A DNA stretch of 64,000 bases from contig CM072887.1 of assembly GCA_037013685.1 (NCBI GenBank), positions 38,429,154 through 38,493,153 on the forward strand, in the 5' to 3' direction. This stretch comes from Acridotheres tristis. Its lineage: Eukaryota; Chordata; Aves; Passeriformes; Sturnidae. The position numbers were made by a program, and so were the translations under genes. The notes under the pieces were generated by a model, which worked only from the letters and a program-made list of their open reading frames with translations, searched no databases and was not told where the DNA came from. Shown here piece by piece: positions 27,883-41,376 of the stretch (the first letter of the stretch is position 1; each line of letters opens with the position of its first letter).

Positions 27883-27920
27883 TTGCATATAATATATAAT
27901 TTATTAGATATTATATGCAA
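27883..27920. repeat. Perfect inverted repeat, 13-bp AT-rich arms, 12-base loop
   Basis: The arms TTGCATATAATAT and ATATTATATGCAA are exact reverse complements. The right arm runs into a consensus octamer, ATGCAAAT (27915-27922). The region from about 27865 is AT-rich, so low-complexity origin is possible. Confidence 0.85.
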
Positions 27921-30900
27921 ATAATATGTCTTGAAAAAAATCTGTTTATCTGTTGCTTTTTCAAATTGAAAAACAATATTCAAAGAAAATGTAACTTTAG
28001 AAGCCGAAGAGGACTAAGGAACAGTTTCAAGTACAAGACAATTTGCAGTGTGGCAGTTGATGTCCAAGGATGTCCACTTAAAAGCAAAATAAAGTTTTGG
28101 TCAGTATTTTTTTTCCTTCCAGTAGCTGGGAAACAAAGCACAAAACAAATGACAAGTAAACATTCAGCCACAGGAAGCCATTAACAACAGTGGGCACCAA
28201 TTAGGGCCCAGCAGGTATCCTTTACACCGCCTGGTGCTCTAGCTCCTCCTCAAATACTTTGGCATAACACTCACAAACTCAGGCTTAGGAAACAACAGGC
28301 TGTTTCATTTACTCTGCAATTTGTAGCCACATATTCCTGCTGATAGGCCCATAAACCTGTTTGTAGTCTTCTTCTGTTTCCCTTCAAGTTTGTGTCATTA
28401 GAAACTACAATTACTGTCTGTCCAAAGAGAATACTCTTCAGGAAAGAAAATAAAATTGAGATACTGTGATCCTTTTCCTCTTTGTCTCTCTCTCACTCCT
28501 TTTCAACTTTTCTTTTGGAGGAGAATGCATAACACAATGGCTGATGTCAGGTAAACGGGCTCACTGAGAAAAATACGTGTGAATTCTCAGGTTTTTGCAA
28601 CAAGGACATTAATTTTTCAAATCACAAATTTTCCAGTAAAACAGAGTGAAAAGCACATTGTTCTCAAAAGTAAGTCAAAGTTTGCAAGAATTAAAAAAGA
28701 GCAAAAAAGATATTCTACTTCAGCCAAAACCACTGCACAAAATATATGCAGTTTTGAGATCCTTATATCAACTGTAAAATATTTTGTATCTTCTATCCAA
28801 AAAACCTCAATAAATTACCCAAGCCTTTTAAGGTCACTCATAGATTCTGCCTTACTTCTTCCCTTAGGAAGCACAGAGTTTTATGTGACACAAAAGGAGA
28901 TTCTCATCTTTACATTGAGATTGTAAAATAGAAAATAACAAAACAGGTTGCAATCTACCAAACTAAGGTTTTACCAGCTTGTCACTGTTTCTCTGAAATG
29001 TAAAAGTACTTTCATGGCATTACAGCACTGCAAAAAGCAGAGGAAAGTCAGAGTCCAGCCCAGAGAACTGAGAGATCTTCTTAGTGAGTGTCACGATATA
29101 AAACAATATGGGTGAAACAACCCATTAAACTCCACGTTTTTGTCTTACAGCCATCCACAGCCAGGGCGCTCTCATGTGCCATCTCTGTTTCTATCATCAC
29201 TGCTAAATGCAAGTTAACCAAAACATCATCAGTTGATAGTTTCTTGATGTTTTTTGGCATTACAAGACAACAAAGAAAGCAGACTAAAACCGTGCTAATT
29301 CAGAAGTCTCCATGTTTCTCTTTGATTTTCCTTCATTTTAAATTATCTTCTCCACTGTTTTTTTTGCCATTTCAAAAAAATCAAAGCAAACATCAGTCGT
29401 TTACTTTCCAATTGCACTACATGTTAATCCCCACTGTCTTTTGGCAAAAGTGTGCTCAGTTACCCATTGCTTTGCTCCCTCCACTGCTTCTGCTGAGTTC
29501 TCACTGAAGCTCCCAGCTCCTGCTCCTGCAGCAGCATGACAGAGCTGTGCAGCCTCTGCATGCAACAGCCCCCACAACCAGTGCTCAAAGTCATCTGGCA
29601 CAGAGGGATAAACTCTACAGCAGAATTCCCAGAACCTCTATCCCATGGGTTTTGAGGAATAACCAGATATATACCTTGTGTCATGTGTCTCAGTACTGCC
29701 CTACAGGTGTGTGGTATAGAAATGTCCTCATCATGCCCAGATATTGGCAGCCTAGAATCCACAGAGATCATTGGCAAACAACCCACAGTCCTTGTGTGTC
29801 CCCAGAGCTCACCTGTCCAGTGCTTATGTCATGGGAAGTGTCTAGGAACCACTGCATCAGCCCTGGCTCCTCACTGCTGCTGCTTGGCAGCTCGGCACTC
29901 CAAGGAGACCAAGTGGCCACCAAGGTAGAGGAATTCAGTATCTGTCTGATTCCTCTTGGCTCAGAAGGGAACCAAATGCTGAAGGCTCCACATCATTGTT
30001 TCCTGGCATGCTGGGACAGGAGCACTGTATGACAGAAGTGAGTGAAACAATCCAGGCACTGATATTCCTCAGCAGTACAGAAAAACGACTCCTGAGGAAG
30101 CCTGAGTACAGGAAGCCAAACCAGCTTGCCCATTTCCACAGATCTAGATTTATCAAAGAACTGGACTCAGTGGGCTCTGCTGATGTGCTGCTCTGTGCAT
30201 ACATGTGAACTAAAACATCCTCCTCCACAGCTAAAAGACTACGACTATTGTGGACATTTACAGAATTTTCAGAATAAGGTTTATTTATTCCATTAGGGAT
30301 TAGCCTGGCCTTTCCCAGGTACCAGACTGGTTGGGGACTTTCACTCATTACAATGAGAGCTTCCCTGTTCCTCTGTGGGAAGGGAGCAGTTGTGCCTGTG
30401 CAACTTACCTGCATACACAAATTTCGGTTTTGTCTTGATACTTCTCAGAAAGAAACTTGGGACACAAAATAACATACCTAAATACTGTATGCATCTAAGT
30501 GCACACAAATCCATACACAAAACAGCAACTAATAAGGAAGGTGTTACTTGCACAAAATCAGCTACTTGCATATAAATAAGCTACCCTTTCAGCACTAAGA
30601 ATATATCTTTGAAAACTACATCTTATACTCTAAGGTTAAGAGAGGTAGTGCCCCTGCTCTACAGCCACCTAGAAATCAGGTGGCTCGTCCAAGCCAGTCA
30701 TCCAGGCTCCTTCTGTAGTCAAGCAAGAGAGATAAGTGTCTCCAGATTGCCATTTATCCCATTCTAGGATAGGTGAGTAAAACAGGTGAGATGAATCCCT
30801 GGCATGGTATCTGCTGAGGAATTACTTCCTAGATTACTCCCTTAGGAGAGATACTTAACTTTTAGCAGCTAATGTTGAGAGGAATCCCATGCTACAAGAT

Positions 30901-31785
30901 TAGGGAGGATTATAAAGATTCACACACTTGTGAAAATTCCCATTATATTGAGCTTACAAAGAAAGCCAAAATTTAAATTTCCCATGCAAACAAAGCCATC
31001 TTACGCTCTCCGTTCAAACTGTAGATCGCTGCATCTATTATAGTCAGAGATTTGTGGAAGTGTTGGGTGTTTTTGTAAAGAAATAATGCAATTCTATTTT
31101 CCCAAGAAAATTAGGTTCACGTTCTGAATATTAAGAAACTGTCTGCTGCAAACCTGTTAGCCATTTAAATATGACAGGTATATAAAAAAACTTGAAACAC
31201 TTAGTGGGAGCATGTTACTACGTAAAGGATAGATCTGTCAGTGCTGCCAAAGAGCAAAGGTGAAATATGTCATCACTCCTGAGATCAGAAATGAAACTTA
31301 ATCCAGAGAAGGAACTTGTTTAGCTCACTGCTTCCATTCACCTGACACTGCAGTGTCAATTAGAGACAACAGTTTTCCCACATCTGCTGTTCTTCAGGAG
31401 TTCAAGGTTCTATTTAGGTTTTGCACAACATCCATGCAAAAGTAAAACCAGCTCCCATCTGCAGTATTTCTCAATGGTGCCTCCTGCACTACTGAAACCA
31501 GTAGCACAATTTCTTTTTCTCCATGCATTTACTGCCTATAAATGTAACTCATTCCACATAGGCAAATATCTCAGAACTAAAACCTGCTCAGCACAACTGG
31601 GCACAGTTTGCAAGTTCTTTTAAACCGCAAATAGTTACATTAAATAGGGTAAAATAATTAATACTTTGATGAGATTCACACCTGGCATTCTTGCAGGGCT
31701 AACTCTCAAAGAAATTGAAAAAATTCAGGCTCATACTAGTAACATGTATAATCTTCAGTCACAGTTTTTCCCTGCATGGAAAAAC

Positions 31786-31817
31786 TTATTCAGGGCTACT
31801 TCAAAAGCCCTGAATAA
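31786..31817. repeat. Perfect inverted repeat, 12-bp arms, 8-base loop
   Basis: The arms TTATTCAGGGCT and AGCCCTGAATAA pair exactly around ACTTCAAA. The surrounding sequence is ordinary intergenic DNA. Confidence 0.88.
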
Positions 31818-32960
31818 ACTAAGCTCAGAAATAGGTTGAGAAAGGGGCAGACATTGTGTTTACTGTCTTTCTCTGTTCATTTTCTACTGTCACCCCCTTT
31901 AGGATTTTCCCTTCTCATGTCAATTATTTACAAAATGGTGAGAAAGCATAAAGATATGATTAAATGACATTATGATTAAAAGTGGCTCTAAATTCTAGAA
32001 GGCAGAGCCCAATGCCAGAAAGCAAGTACAACAAAGACATGAGATCTGCCTTTCTCTGCATTGCTGTGGCCAGTTGAAAAGATTTACAGCTATCTATCAG
32101 TAATATATTGATATTCAGGAGTTGAAAAGCAACTGTCAGAGTCACAACTGAAACATCAGCCTACATACAGTCATTGACATCTTGTGTTCCTTCAAATAGA
32201 ACCATAACCCTGCAATGCTAACCGTCCCATGGAAATCCAAAATGGGTGAGGAGGGGAGCAAAAGCTTTCCTTTCCTTTCCTAGTTAGTTTACAACCAGTT
32301 CACCTGTCTTGTCCCGGAGTCTGGTGCTGTATTGCAGTGCTGCAAGCACTGGGAAGGCTGGAGAGGTGTGAAAGGACCATAAAACTGAAACACGAGGAGA
32401 CACTATGGAGATGATCAGGTCACACACTGCAGTTTTACAGCCCCAGTCTGCAGCCACCCTAGCTCACAGACAGGCAAAGCCTGGCCTTCTGCAGGCAGTG
32501 AGAGGAGCAGAGCAGTGGCTCTGCTGGATACACCCACTTGCTCCCGCTCTCCATAACCCATCTCATATGTCCATCCCCACGCAGAGCAGCTGTGAGATTT
32601 GAGTTCACAAAGGGGGTGATTTTGAGGCATTAAAGCATGTCTTGGTGCATTGCTTCACTGCAGAAGTACTTTATGGGGCTTTTCTTGTACTACCTGCTAC
32701 ATCCAACAGAAAAACAGATGTAGGTCCTCTGTTAGATGAGATTCCAGCTCTCAGTTTCTCCTGCAGTCACTTTCCCCCTCTTCCTCTTCAATATTCTCCA
32801 AATTATTTTCTTCTGAAGAAAGCATCTAAGAAAAATTCTAAAATTACCATCCTTCAGTCCTACACACTTTCATTTTTTAATATAGTCTAGTATAACCAAG
32901 CCTGAAGTCTTTAGGTTATTTTTATTTTTTTTCTCAAAATAAATAGCTGCCGGGATTAAA

Positions 32961-32983
32961 AATCACTATTAAAAATAGTGATT
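32961..32983. repeat. Perfect inverted repeat, 10-bp arms, 3-base loop
   Basis: The arms AATCACTATT and AATAGTGATT flank AAA. Confidence 0.85.
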
Positions 32984-33330
32984 ATCTGCTAATATACAAA
33001 TTAATTGCATACCCAAGCTGAAGATTTTAAGTTTTACAGACTTCATCAGTACAAATGACTCAAGAGGACCAGGAGTTTCACACCCCATAGGATGCATTGC
33101 AGGCAATTTAAGATTAATGAAACAAAATCTGGGAGCACATCTCTGTCCACATCTGCATTAACACAGCACAGAACGGAGGAAGCTGAACCTGCAGAATGAA
33201 AGTCAGCACCGAGGACCCAGCACCCACCCAGGTTTTTTTTAACTCTGAGCTACCTCTGCTACCTCTAGTATGGAACTGTGAACCAGAACACCCACTGGCA
33301 GCTGGCACACACAAGGCAAAGCATGTCTGT

Positions 33331-33356
33331 CCATCCATCCATCCATCCATCCATCC
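33331..33356. repeat. (CCAT)n microsatellite
   Basis: Six perfect CCAT tetranucleotides plus a partial unit. Confidence 0.93.
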
Positions 33357-34838
33357 TCAGCCTCACTTCCCAATGTGAGCCTCCAAGAGCCAATGGGGAG
33401 CAGCTGGAGGCTCACTTCAAAGTAGGTCTGAGGTAATTAGCTCTAAAAGCTTTTGCTACATGAATATTAATAGTAATATTTTAATGTATCTCAGGTATTT
33501 CCAATTTGAAATGGTTGGGATAAAGACAATTTAAAGTTTATCAGCAACCATGGTCACTTAATTAAATATGCTTGTTTTCATCACCACTGCTGTTTTCCTG
33601 CTCTATACTCAAAAACCCCAGGGCACACCATAGCCATGCAGACTTGCCTGCAAATGAACATGAGGGAAATTAGACATCTACAGGCCTTTACAACAAAAGA
33701 GCTGAGCTATTAATTTCTAATCTACCTCACAGGTAGGTCTTGGGCAGAAAAGAAATTGTTCATTTTTATTTTTTAATCTAATTTCCATACTTATATTAAA
33801 TCCATATATATAACTCTCTGTGGAAAACATACAATTTAAACAAGCTTAAGACCCTAGAAGAGAAGAAAACTTGAGCTGTTGTTTCTTTTTAGGCTTCAAG
33901 GTCCACATGACATATTTGACAAGGCTACAAAAGTTCTACCATTTTTTGTGTGCAGGCCCAGGTAGAGGTCTGCATTCTCCAACCACCCGTGTGTTTATTT
34001 GACATAACATATAATGGGAAATAATGCTGTGGAAGCCACGAGCAATAATGTGTGAGGCACTCCTGTAAAAAGAAGCATTAACATACTTTGACAAATTGTT
34101 ATGACAACTTACTAATTGGATACAGCAACTTTTCCAGACCTATTGGCACATGAGTGTGGGAAGAGCTTGCCTGGAGGCTGCTGGTTCTGCAGGACAGTAG
34201 CTGCAGGCAATTCAGGGCACACTTTCACTGGCAGCCGCAGGTCAGGAAAATAAAGGGGAAAAATACTTCGGAAAAAAGTCTCAAAGAAGAAAATATAAAA
34301 ATAGACTTTTGATGGTTTGAACAACATAAAGCTGCTGAAAACTGTCTGAACTGTTACATACGAGTTATTTAAAGAATGTAAATAACTGGTTTGATTTTAA
34401 AAGCACTTCAGGTTTTCTTAACTCTCAAGCTTTAACAAAATCACCTAAGTTTTTTTTAACAATTCCTAACAGTTCATGAGACTAGGCACCAGACAAAAGG
34501 GTGCATGCAAGGATCTATCCTATTCCTTCCCACCTGCAACTCTCAGCTCTTGCTCAAACTGAACACTGAATTTTAAACTTGTGCAAAACTTTTATTTCAG
34601 TTTTGTGTGACTTACATCAATTCAGTCTAAATCCACTGCTTACTAACACAAGCTAAACAGACAGAATTCTAAATTACAATGACTGTTAAAGACAAGGATT
34701 TTCCACTGCAATATCTAAGTCAGTATGAAATTGACCCTAGTTTTAAAGATAATTTTGTAGTATGCATAAAGGCTTAAAGTACTCAAAAACAAGTATGCTA
34801 TTATTGTTAATATAAATAAAACAAAACTTGCAACGCGG

Positions 34839-34865
34839 CTTGTAGCCTTGTAAAAAGGCTACAAG
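34839..34865. repeat. Perfect inverted repeat, 11-bp arms, 5-base loop
   Basis: The arms CTTGTAGCCTT and AAGGCTACAAG pair exactly around GTAAA. CpG-containing words (CGCGG on the left, GCGGCC on the right) flank it in otherwise AT-rich DNA. Confidence 0.88.
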
Positions 34866-37800
34866 AGCGGCCTTTGTAACCTTTTCTTAATAAGATTTTG
34901 ATAAAATACAAGTGAAAATACTCTCTGCTCAGAATTTCTCTAATCTTTACCTATAAAAAAAAAAGCACAGATGGGTCAATATTTTCAAATCGATTGATAC
35001 TTTACACAAGACAAAATTAAGATTCATATGTCGTGATTAAAGCAATTCTCTCCCAATAGTGACTGTGTTACTCCAAAAATAATTCAATGCAGTATTCCCC
35101 TGCTAAGTATGGAGAAAAGTGTTTCCTTTAGAAGAGGAAATTCTCTTAAGGAAGTTGTTTTAAGCTAAATAAAAGTTCAGGATGAAGCCAGCAAAAGGCG
35201 TGAAGGATTTCTCTTTGATTTCCCAGCTTGTGTATTTGGGCTCAGACACAGACTACATTTTATGCACATATTAATAGGATGCTAATAAGTCTACAACTCT
35301 ACTTTGACAGGGACCTGTAGAGACAACCTGATATGTGGCACCAGATATAATAGCTGTCCTAAGCAGGAGCTTTATTTCCCTCCCACACAGGGGGTGAATC
35401 AGACAACATATTTTTAATTACAAGTTCAGGTGAAAATGTCTTGCAAAGTTAGGCGGCTCTTTTTGTTGTAATGTTTCTCAGTTAAAGTAAACCTTCAAAA
35501 GGTGGAAATAGAACTCAAGCCTTTGAGACTAACTAGAAGCATCTTTTGCTCTTCACTGGTAACCTTACATGCAAAACGAGGCCACTCAGTTGCAAACCCT
35601 CGTAAATTACCAGGTCACGAAAAAAATCCTGGTATCAAAAGCACAGAAATTGGCAGCATTTATTTCAACAGCTTGCTGCATCCCATGGAAAACTTGGAGA
35701 GAGATTCTATCTAGCTGTAAACTGCAGAGATATTTCCTAGTTAAATCTTCTTAAAACTGCACTGAAAATTTTATAAAAGCGATAAAAAGAATAACACTTC
35801 CTTATTATTTATCCTAATTTCTATTTACCATTTAAAAAATAATCCAGAAATTACATCTATTATATCTGGTGCCACGTATCCTAAAATTTAACTTAACCAC
35901 ACATTCAAGCAAGATTTCCATATACTTTCTCCCCCAAACAAATTTTGTTTTCACCATTTCAACTTGGAGAATATTTTCATATTTCTTGAACAACAACAAC
36001 AACAGATTAGGACAAATTTTTTCATCATCAGACACTAAAAAAAGGCCTTTTTCTTGAACAGCACATGCAAAATGAAATTTAAAAAGATAATAAAAATTAA
36101 AAAAAAAAACTAAAAAAATCCCAGAATGCACAGATAATCTTCATTTTAATTTGTGATAAAAATTCTGGAAAATTGTGGTTGTTCTTAACCTGTTGGCACA
36201 GAAGCTTCTCCCTTTTATTGGCTGTTGCTTTGATGAAACTTAAAAAAATTATAGCAGCAAGTTTTTTTGTTGTTTAAAAAAATTCTACATGGCTTAAGCA
36301 TTTTGCATTTTTTAAAAATATAGAGATAGATATGTATTTTTCAATAAATTTGTATTTCCAGTCTGGTCAATTGACCAGCATGTGTGTATACAGATACTAG
36401 TAAAACTGTGTGAAATATCTTCTCCTATCCTGGATGATTCTCAGCTTCAAACTTCTTTCTGCCATCTCAAGGCTCTACTGAGAATTACTTCAGCCATCAA
36501 CAAAAAGGATGGACAATTGTCACTCATCAGTTGTTCTTATCTGTCATCTTGAAGAAATTAATGCAGACTTTCTATTTCTTACCGTGAAATAAATGAGCAT
36601 AGTTCTGAAATTACAGAGTAGTTTATTAATTTGGAAGTTGACTGAATGGGATTCCCCTCCCCTTTCCTGCCATTTCTGCTTAGGGAGCTTCATCTCTTCC
36701 TTGACCTTCTCCTCAAGGGAATGGGAAGAGAAGAAGCGAAGTGCCACCCAAATGGCAAAGCTGGGAATCCAGCTTGGAGAAGACAAGTAGGAAGGTCCAG
36801 AACTTCAGGCACCAGCTTCTCTAGCCGAGGGAGGAGGAATAGGGGATCTCCACAGTGCCTTGAAGGCTGTGCCTTGATGTTCGTGTGTCTGGTTACAGTG
36901 ACACTGAAAGAATAGCAACCAGTCAAGTAACTACCATGGCCTCTTGGAAAATCTGCTTTGGTTTCCTAGCTGCAGGACTTAAAAAGCCAGGGTCAAACCC
37001 TTCATAACCTTCAAAAACCTTCATTAAACCAGAGCTCAGTCTATTGTATTGTTATGCAGGCTGCACACAGACACAAAAGCACACATACATGCTGATGTAC
37101 CATACAAAACACATGTAAATGCACTTCTGGTCACATTCTGTACTGTAGGCTGTGAGATGTGAAGGGCACATGTGCCTGCAGCCCTTGGGCAGCTGCCCTG
37201 CAGCCCTTTGGGTGCTGTTCAGACAATGCTCCAAAGCCATTTTGTCTTCATGGTTCAAGCACTATCCTTGAATCCAGTAAAGCATTTATGACCCTCTGCC
37301 TAGGAGCTTCCTACATGTGTAAAATCAAGCCAGCTTTCTTCCAGTGGCTTACCAAACATCCACATCAACCTTGACAGGCTCTGTTCAAATTCTGACATGT
37401 GGCAGCTGTTAAAGGTCACATGGGAGTAACAGAATCCACTGAAAGCCTTTTGGGAGAGCTCCAAAATATTTGAACTATTAGGAAACACACATTATCTGAA
37501 GGCGATGGCCATCTCTGCAGTCAAAACTGAAATGAGAGCATTTCTGTGCAAACACAAGTTAATTTTGATCTCTGCTGTCAGGGTCCCAAATATCAGAGTG
37601 GCTGCAACAATTCTACCATTGTGGAAATTTGTGAAAGCTCCTCTGGGACACTGTATGTATCCTACCACCACTAGCCACAACCTGAGTTCTGCTCTGCTGC
37701 CTCTCACCAGTTCTGACACCTAAGCAAGCCATCTTCACCCTCATCTTCCTCCCTCCATCAGCCCACTCAGGACTGGTTTGTAGCACAGAAGTCTCTCAGT

Positions 37801-39285
37801 GTAAACCACATACAGGGCTCACCCCAAGGTAATAACAAACCATTACTTTTGGGAAAATGAAATGCTGATTTACCCTGAGGTCAATGTGATGAAGTCAGCA
37901 AGGAAACTAACCTTGGCAAACTCACTTCACAGCACCTTAAGACAATGCAAGTTTGTTAACTGCCCTGACACAAACTCACACTTTTTTCACCAGTGGAGAA
38001 AAAGTTTAGTGTTCCAGAAGAACAACCTTAAAGGAGCAGTACTGGCAACTGTATTGTTCTCTCTAGGATAAAGCTAAATAAATTTTTAAAAATAAAGAAA
38101 AAGAAAGGAAACCCCAAGATACAACAACTTAGCTTATTTGATCTGGGACTATTTAGGTTTCAACAACAGTCTTGCTTTTACCTGTATCATGGAAATACAT
38201 TTTTCCCTTGTGGGCATAGTGGATAAGTGGAACCCACAAATGTAATTTTTTTTTCTGTGACAATCATCCACATTTCAATCTAACATTCAAACAGAAAATC
38301 AAATCCTAAATCTATTTAATTGTCTTACAACATCCCACAGATGTTAACCATGTTTTACTCATCTGTAAGCCCCCCAAACTACTGTGCTACTCTGAGCACA
38401 CAGATAACAATACAAGATTATTCAGGCAGAATAACCCCCAATACAAAACATGAGCACCTGCCCACGATGAGATCACTGAGATCACCACAAAAGTGCTGTC
38501 ACAGAAGTGCTCCTGTGCCATTAAACCCTGAGCCCCACACCACATGGGCTACTCCAACAAGCCAGGCTGCTGAAGGCTGCTGCCAGGATGAGTCAGCCCT
38601 CAAAAGTCAGCCAGCAGGCTGAAGAGTTTACCCTGAGGTGAAATGTAAACACTTGTGCCAAAATATGCTCCATTAATAGATGAAAAGCAATAGTACTACC
38701 TTTGTGTTTGTTTCTTCCTCTCCTTTCCTAACTGACTTGCAAGCATTTTTTCAGAAATTGGTCTGTTTTTTAATCTATGTTTCAGTATATTGGTTACATA
38801 GTTTACGTACTGGAAAAATTGTTCTTCAAAAATAGTCTCTGATTCAAGTGACAGCACACATCTCGATTAACTCATTTATCTACAGAGACTATGGAGTTAA
38901 ACCGAATTTTCAGCTAAAGACAAAAATTTGGAAGCAAGAATAAGAACGTAATATATTGCATACATTTAGCTATGTTATACTCTGCAGAGAAACATATTTT
39001 AGCAGATATTTAGAGCAGTTGTTTAGACAATCCCACACCACACCCAAGTAAGAGTAAGTTTTCAAAGGAGAAGATGTAGAATAGGGAATGAAAATTACTG
39101 ATAGACTAAACTTAAAGAAACCCAAACGAACAAAAACCCAACCAATTAAAAAAAAAATTACAACAAGCCTGATATTTGGGTTTTCTTGGTTTTGTTTTGG
39201 GTTTTTAATAACAACATTGAAAGCAAAAATAAACCCCAAATCCTTCACACCAAACAAAATCTAATAATAAATGTAATGTAATCTT

Positions 39286-39305
39286 CAAGCCAAACTCTTG
39301 GCTTG
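39286..39305. repeat. Inverted repeat, 8-bp arms, 4-base loop
   Basis: CAAGCCAA and TTGGCTTG flank ACTC. The arms are short enough that chance is plausible. Confidence 0.7.
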
Positions 39306-40288
39306 GCACTCAGGAGTGCTGAGTTTGGATGTGACAGTATCCAACAGTTTTGTCTGAGGCTGTTCAGGGAAGTGCTGCTCACACTGCGCAAACTACTTCT
39401 TGTATATTCCCTCAAATATTGAGACCAAAGTTTTTAGAAAGAAAAAAAATACTGTAATGGCTTCGGACACCTAGTTAAGCAGCTTATTTCCGAAAAGTGC
39501 TGACGACCCAGGAGCTCCCATTCACTTCAAAGTGTAGGATTTGGGAATGTTTGTTGCTTTAAGATTTATGGTCTCTCTACATCCTAAATGAGAGATTCAA
39601 GAAATTACAGCAAGTAGCTCATCTCCATTAAAATTAGAAAGGAGTGCTAGACTGATTTGTGGCATCTGTTCCAGAGACCAACACATTCATGTCTTCACTG
39701 ATGCTGCTGGAGGAATAAATGGTGTAAAGATGCGAGGATACCCCAGGAAAAGCTTTGCTAAGGAGCAACAGGGCACCTCATCACAAAATCCTGGAGCTGA
39801 CAGAAGCCACAGCACAGGAGACAGAGCAGAGGATGAGAACTCTCTCTTCCTGCAGACTAGTCAGTAGCAAAGGAACAGAATTCAGCTCACAGCTCTGACT
39901 ATATTCCTGTCAGCCAGCCAGCTCAGCAACATTGTGTAAAAACAGAATCACAAGCTGGGCAATAACAGACCAAGGCAGCATGTGGAAATCCATAGCTAAA
40001 CAAAATAACACCATCAGGAGCAAAAACTTTGATTGAAATATGGTGGGGGGGAGAATTCTTATCATGTAGCAAAGCTGTTGTACAGCCAAGCTGACAGACC
40101 AAACCTACAAAACCTCTACAGAATCTCCTAACATTTAGATATTGATACCCACAGGGATTTTTGGGGACTGGCAAGTCGCCAAAATAAATGTGTTATTTCA
40201 CTCCAGGCAGGACTGTTCCCCAGTGCTTCCTGAAAATATGGCATGCTTCACCCGTGAAAGTTTGGGAAGGCTTCCTATTCTGAGGGGG

Positions 40289-40331
40289 AAAAAAGAAAAA
40301 AAAAGAAAAAAAAAAAAGAGGAAAAAAAATA
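40289..40331. repeat. A/G-rich low-complexity tract
   Basis: Adenine runs separated by single guanines. Confidence 0.85.
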
Positions 40332-41253
40332 GCAACTGCTAAGGGTAAGAGTCCATAAAGGGATGTTACTGTTAGCAACCTGAGTGACAGACAGGAAGGA
40401 GATTTCCACAATTGGCATTTGGTGAATTGCAAGCTATAAAAACTGTTTGGAGATTGGCTGGGTTGTCTGCAATTTCTGGGGACAGTAATTTAATTCTGCC
40501 TGTTACTAAAAGATCTTATTTTATTTTTATTATTTATTTCAGAATTTCTTCCTATACCAAAGTAAAGCAAAAAAGCAGAACAAATCACACTTCTTACTAG
40601 GTTATTTTATCAGTGTTTGTATAACTAGAAAAGTGGTTTTAATATCTCAGGGTTCTTTACACCTATCATTAGAAAAAAATATTCATCTTGTAGTTACTGT
40701 TACAGTCTTCCATTCGTCTGATTTATTTTGCTTTTATTGTGCTTTTTGTACAGCCATTATTTTCCTCTTTTAAACCTGCAAGTTAGTATTATAATACAAC
40801 TATGCTGAAGTTGAACCTGAATAATCCTAGCCCACAGTGGTCTATTTTAGCTGAGCTGGAGAAAGAAAATCCTCTCCTGCACCAAGAAAGCTTTCAGAGA
40901 AAGTACAAATAAAATCTTACTGAAAAAATAATTCTTCTTGTAATTCCAAGAATTTAATACATAAATATTGGCTACCCCTCTTCCCAACATCCTCCTGCTC
41001 CTCAGCTTCACATCTTTTTCTTCTTTTGCTGTTAAAGATTTCGTTTGACTCTACAACCAGACATTGAGATCTGATTTATCTGCTTTCGAACTTCCCTATT
41101 CAGCAAGTCCTGGTAGCACAAATAACATTTCTGTGTCTGTAGAGATCCTATTATATTTTAAGCTGGCACTTGAGGGGATGGGAGAAAGGAGAAGTCTCAA
41201 TAATTCACACTTGGCAGGGGTTTTTTTTAGTTAAAAAAGTGTATTTTTCATCT

Positions 41254-41376
41254 TATATACACAGACACACGTATATATATACATATGCATATATATGTGT
41301 ATATATATAGTTATACATACATATATATGTATATGTACATATATATGTGTGTATATATATATATGTATATATATAT
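41254..41376. repeat. AT/AC compound microsatellite, about 120 bp
   Basis: Interleaved TATATA, ACATAT and TGTGTATA blocks, partly self-complementary. It is the longest simple repeat in the window. Confidence 0.93.

Larger units (their letters stand above)
21413..31785. other. Intergenic, mostly unique sequence
   Basis: No gene is recognised. It holds the 22263 tandem duplication, the CpG patch near 23.95 kb and the AT palindrome at 27883. Opposing 161-codon frames at 29547-30032 (+) and 29935-30420 (-) have no recognisable domain. Confidence 0.55.
31818..41253. other. Intergenic, mostly unique sequence
   Basis: No gene is recognised. Palindromes at 32961, 34839 and 39286 and small simple repeats are the only structure seen. 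Confidence 0.55.

Noticed and set aside
29547..30420. Overlapping 161-codon frames on opposite strands
   Set aside because: There is no domain, no Kozak or splice support and no coding-like composition in either. Two frames of this size are within chance for 64 kb of vertebrate DNA.
41254..41376. AT/AC repeat as a replication or attachment element
   Set aside because: It is an ordinary compound microsatellite. The self-complementarity follows from alternating TA.
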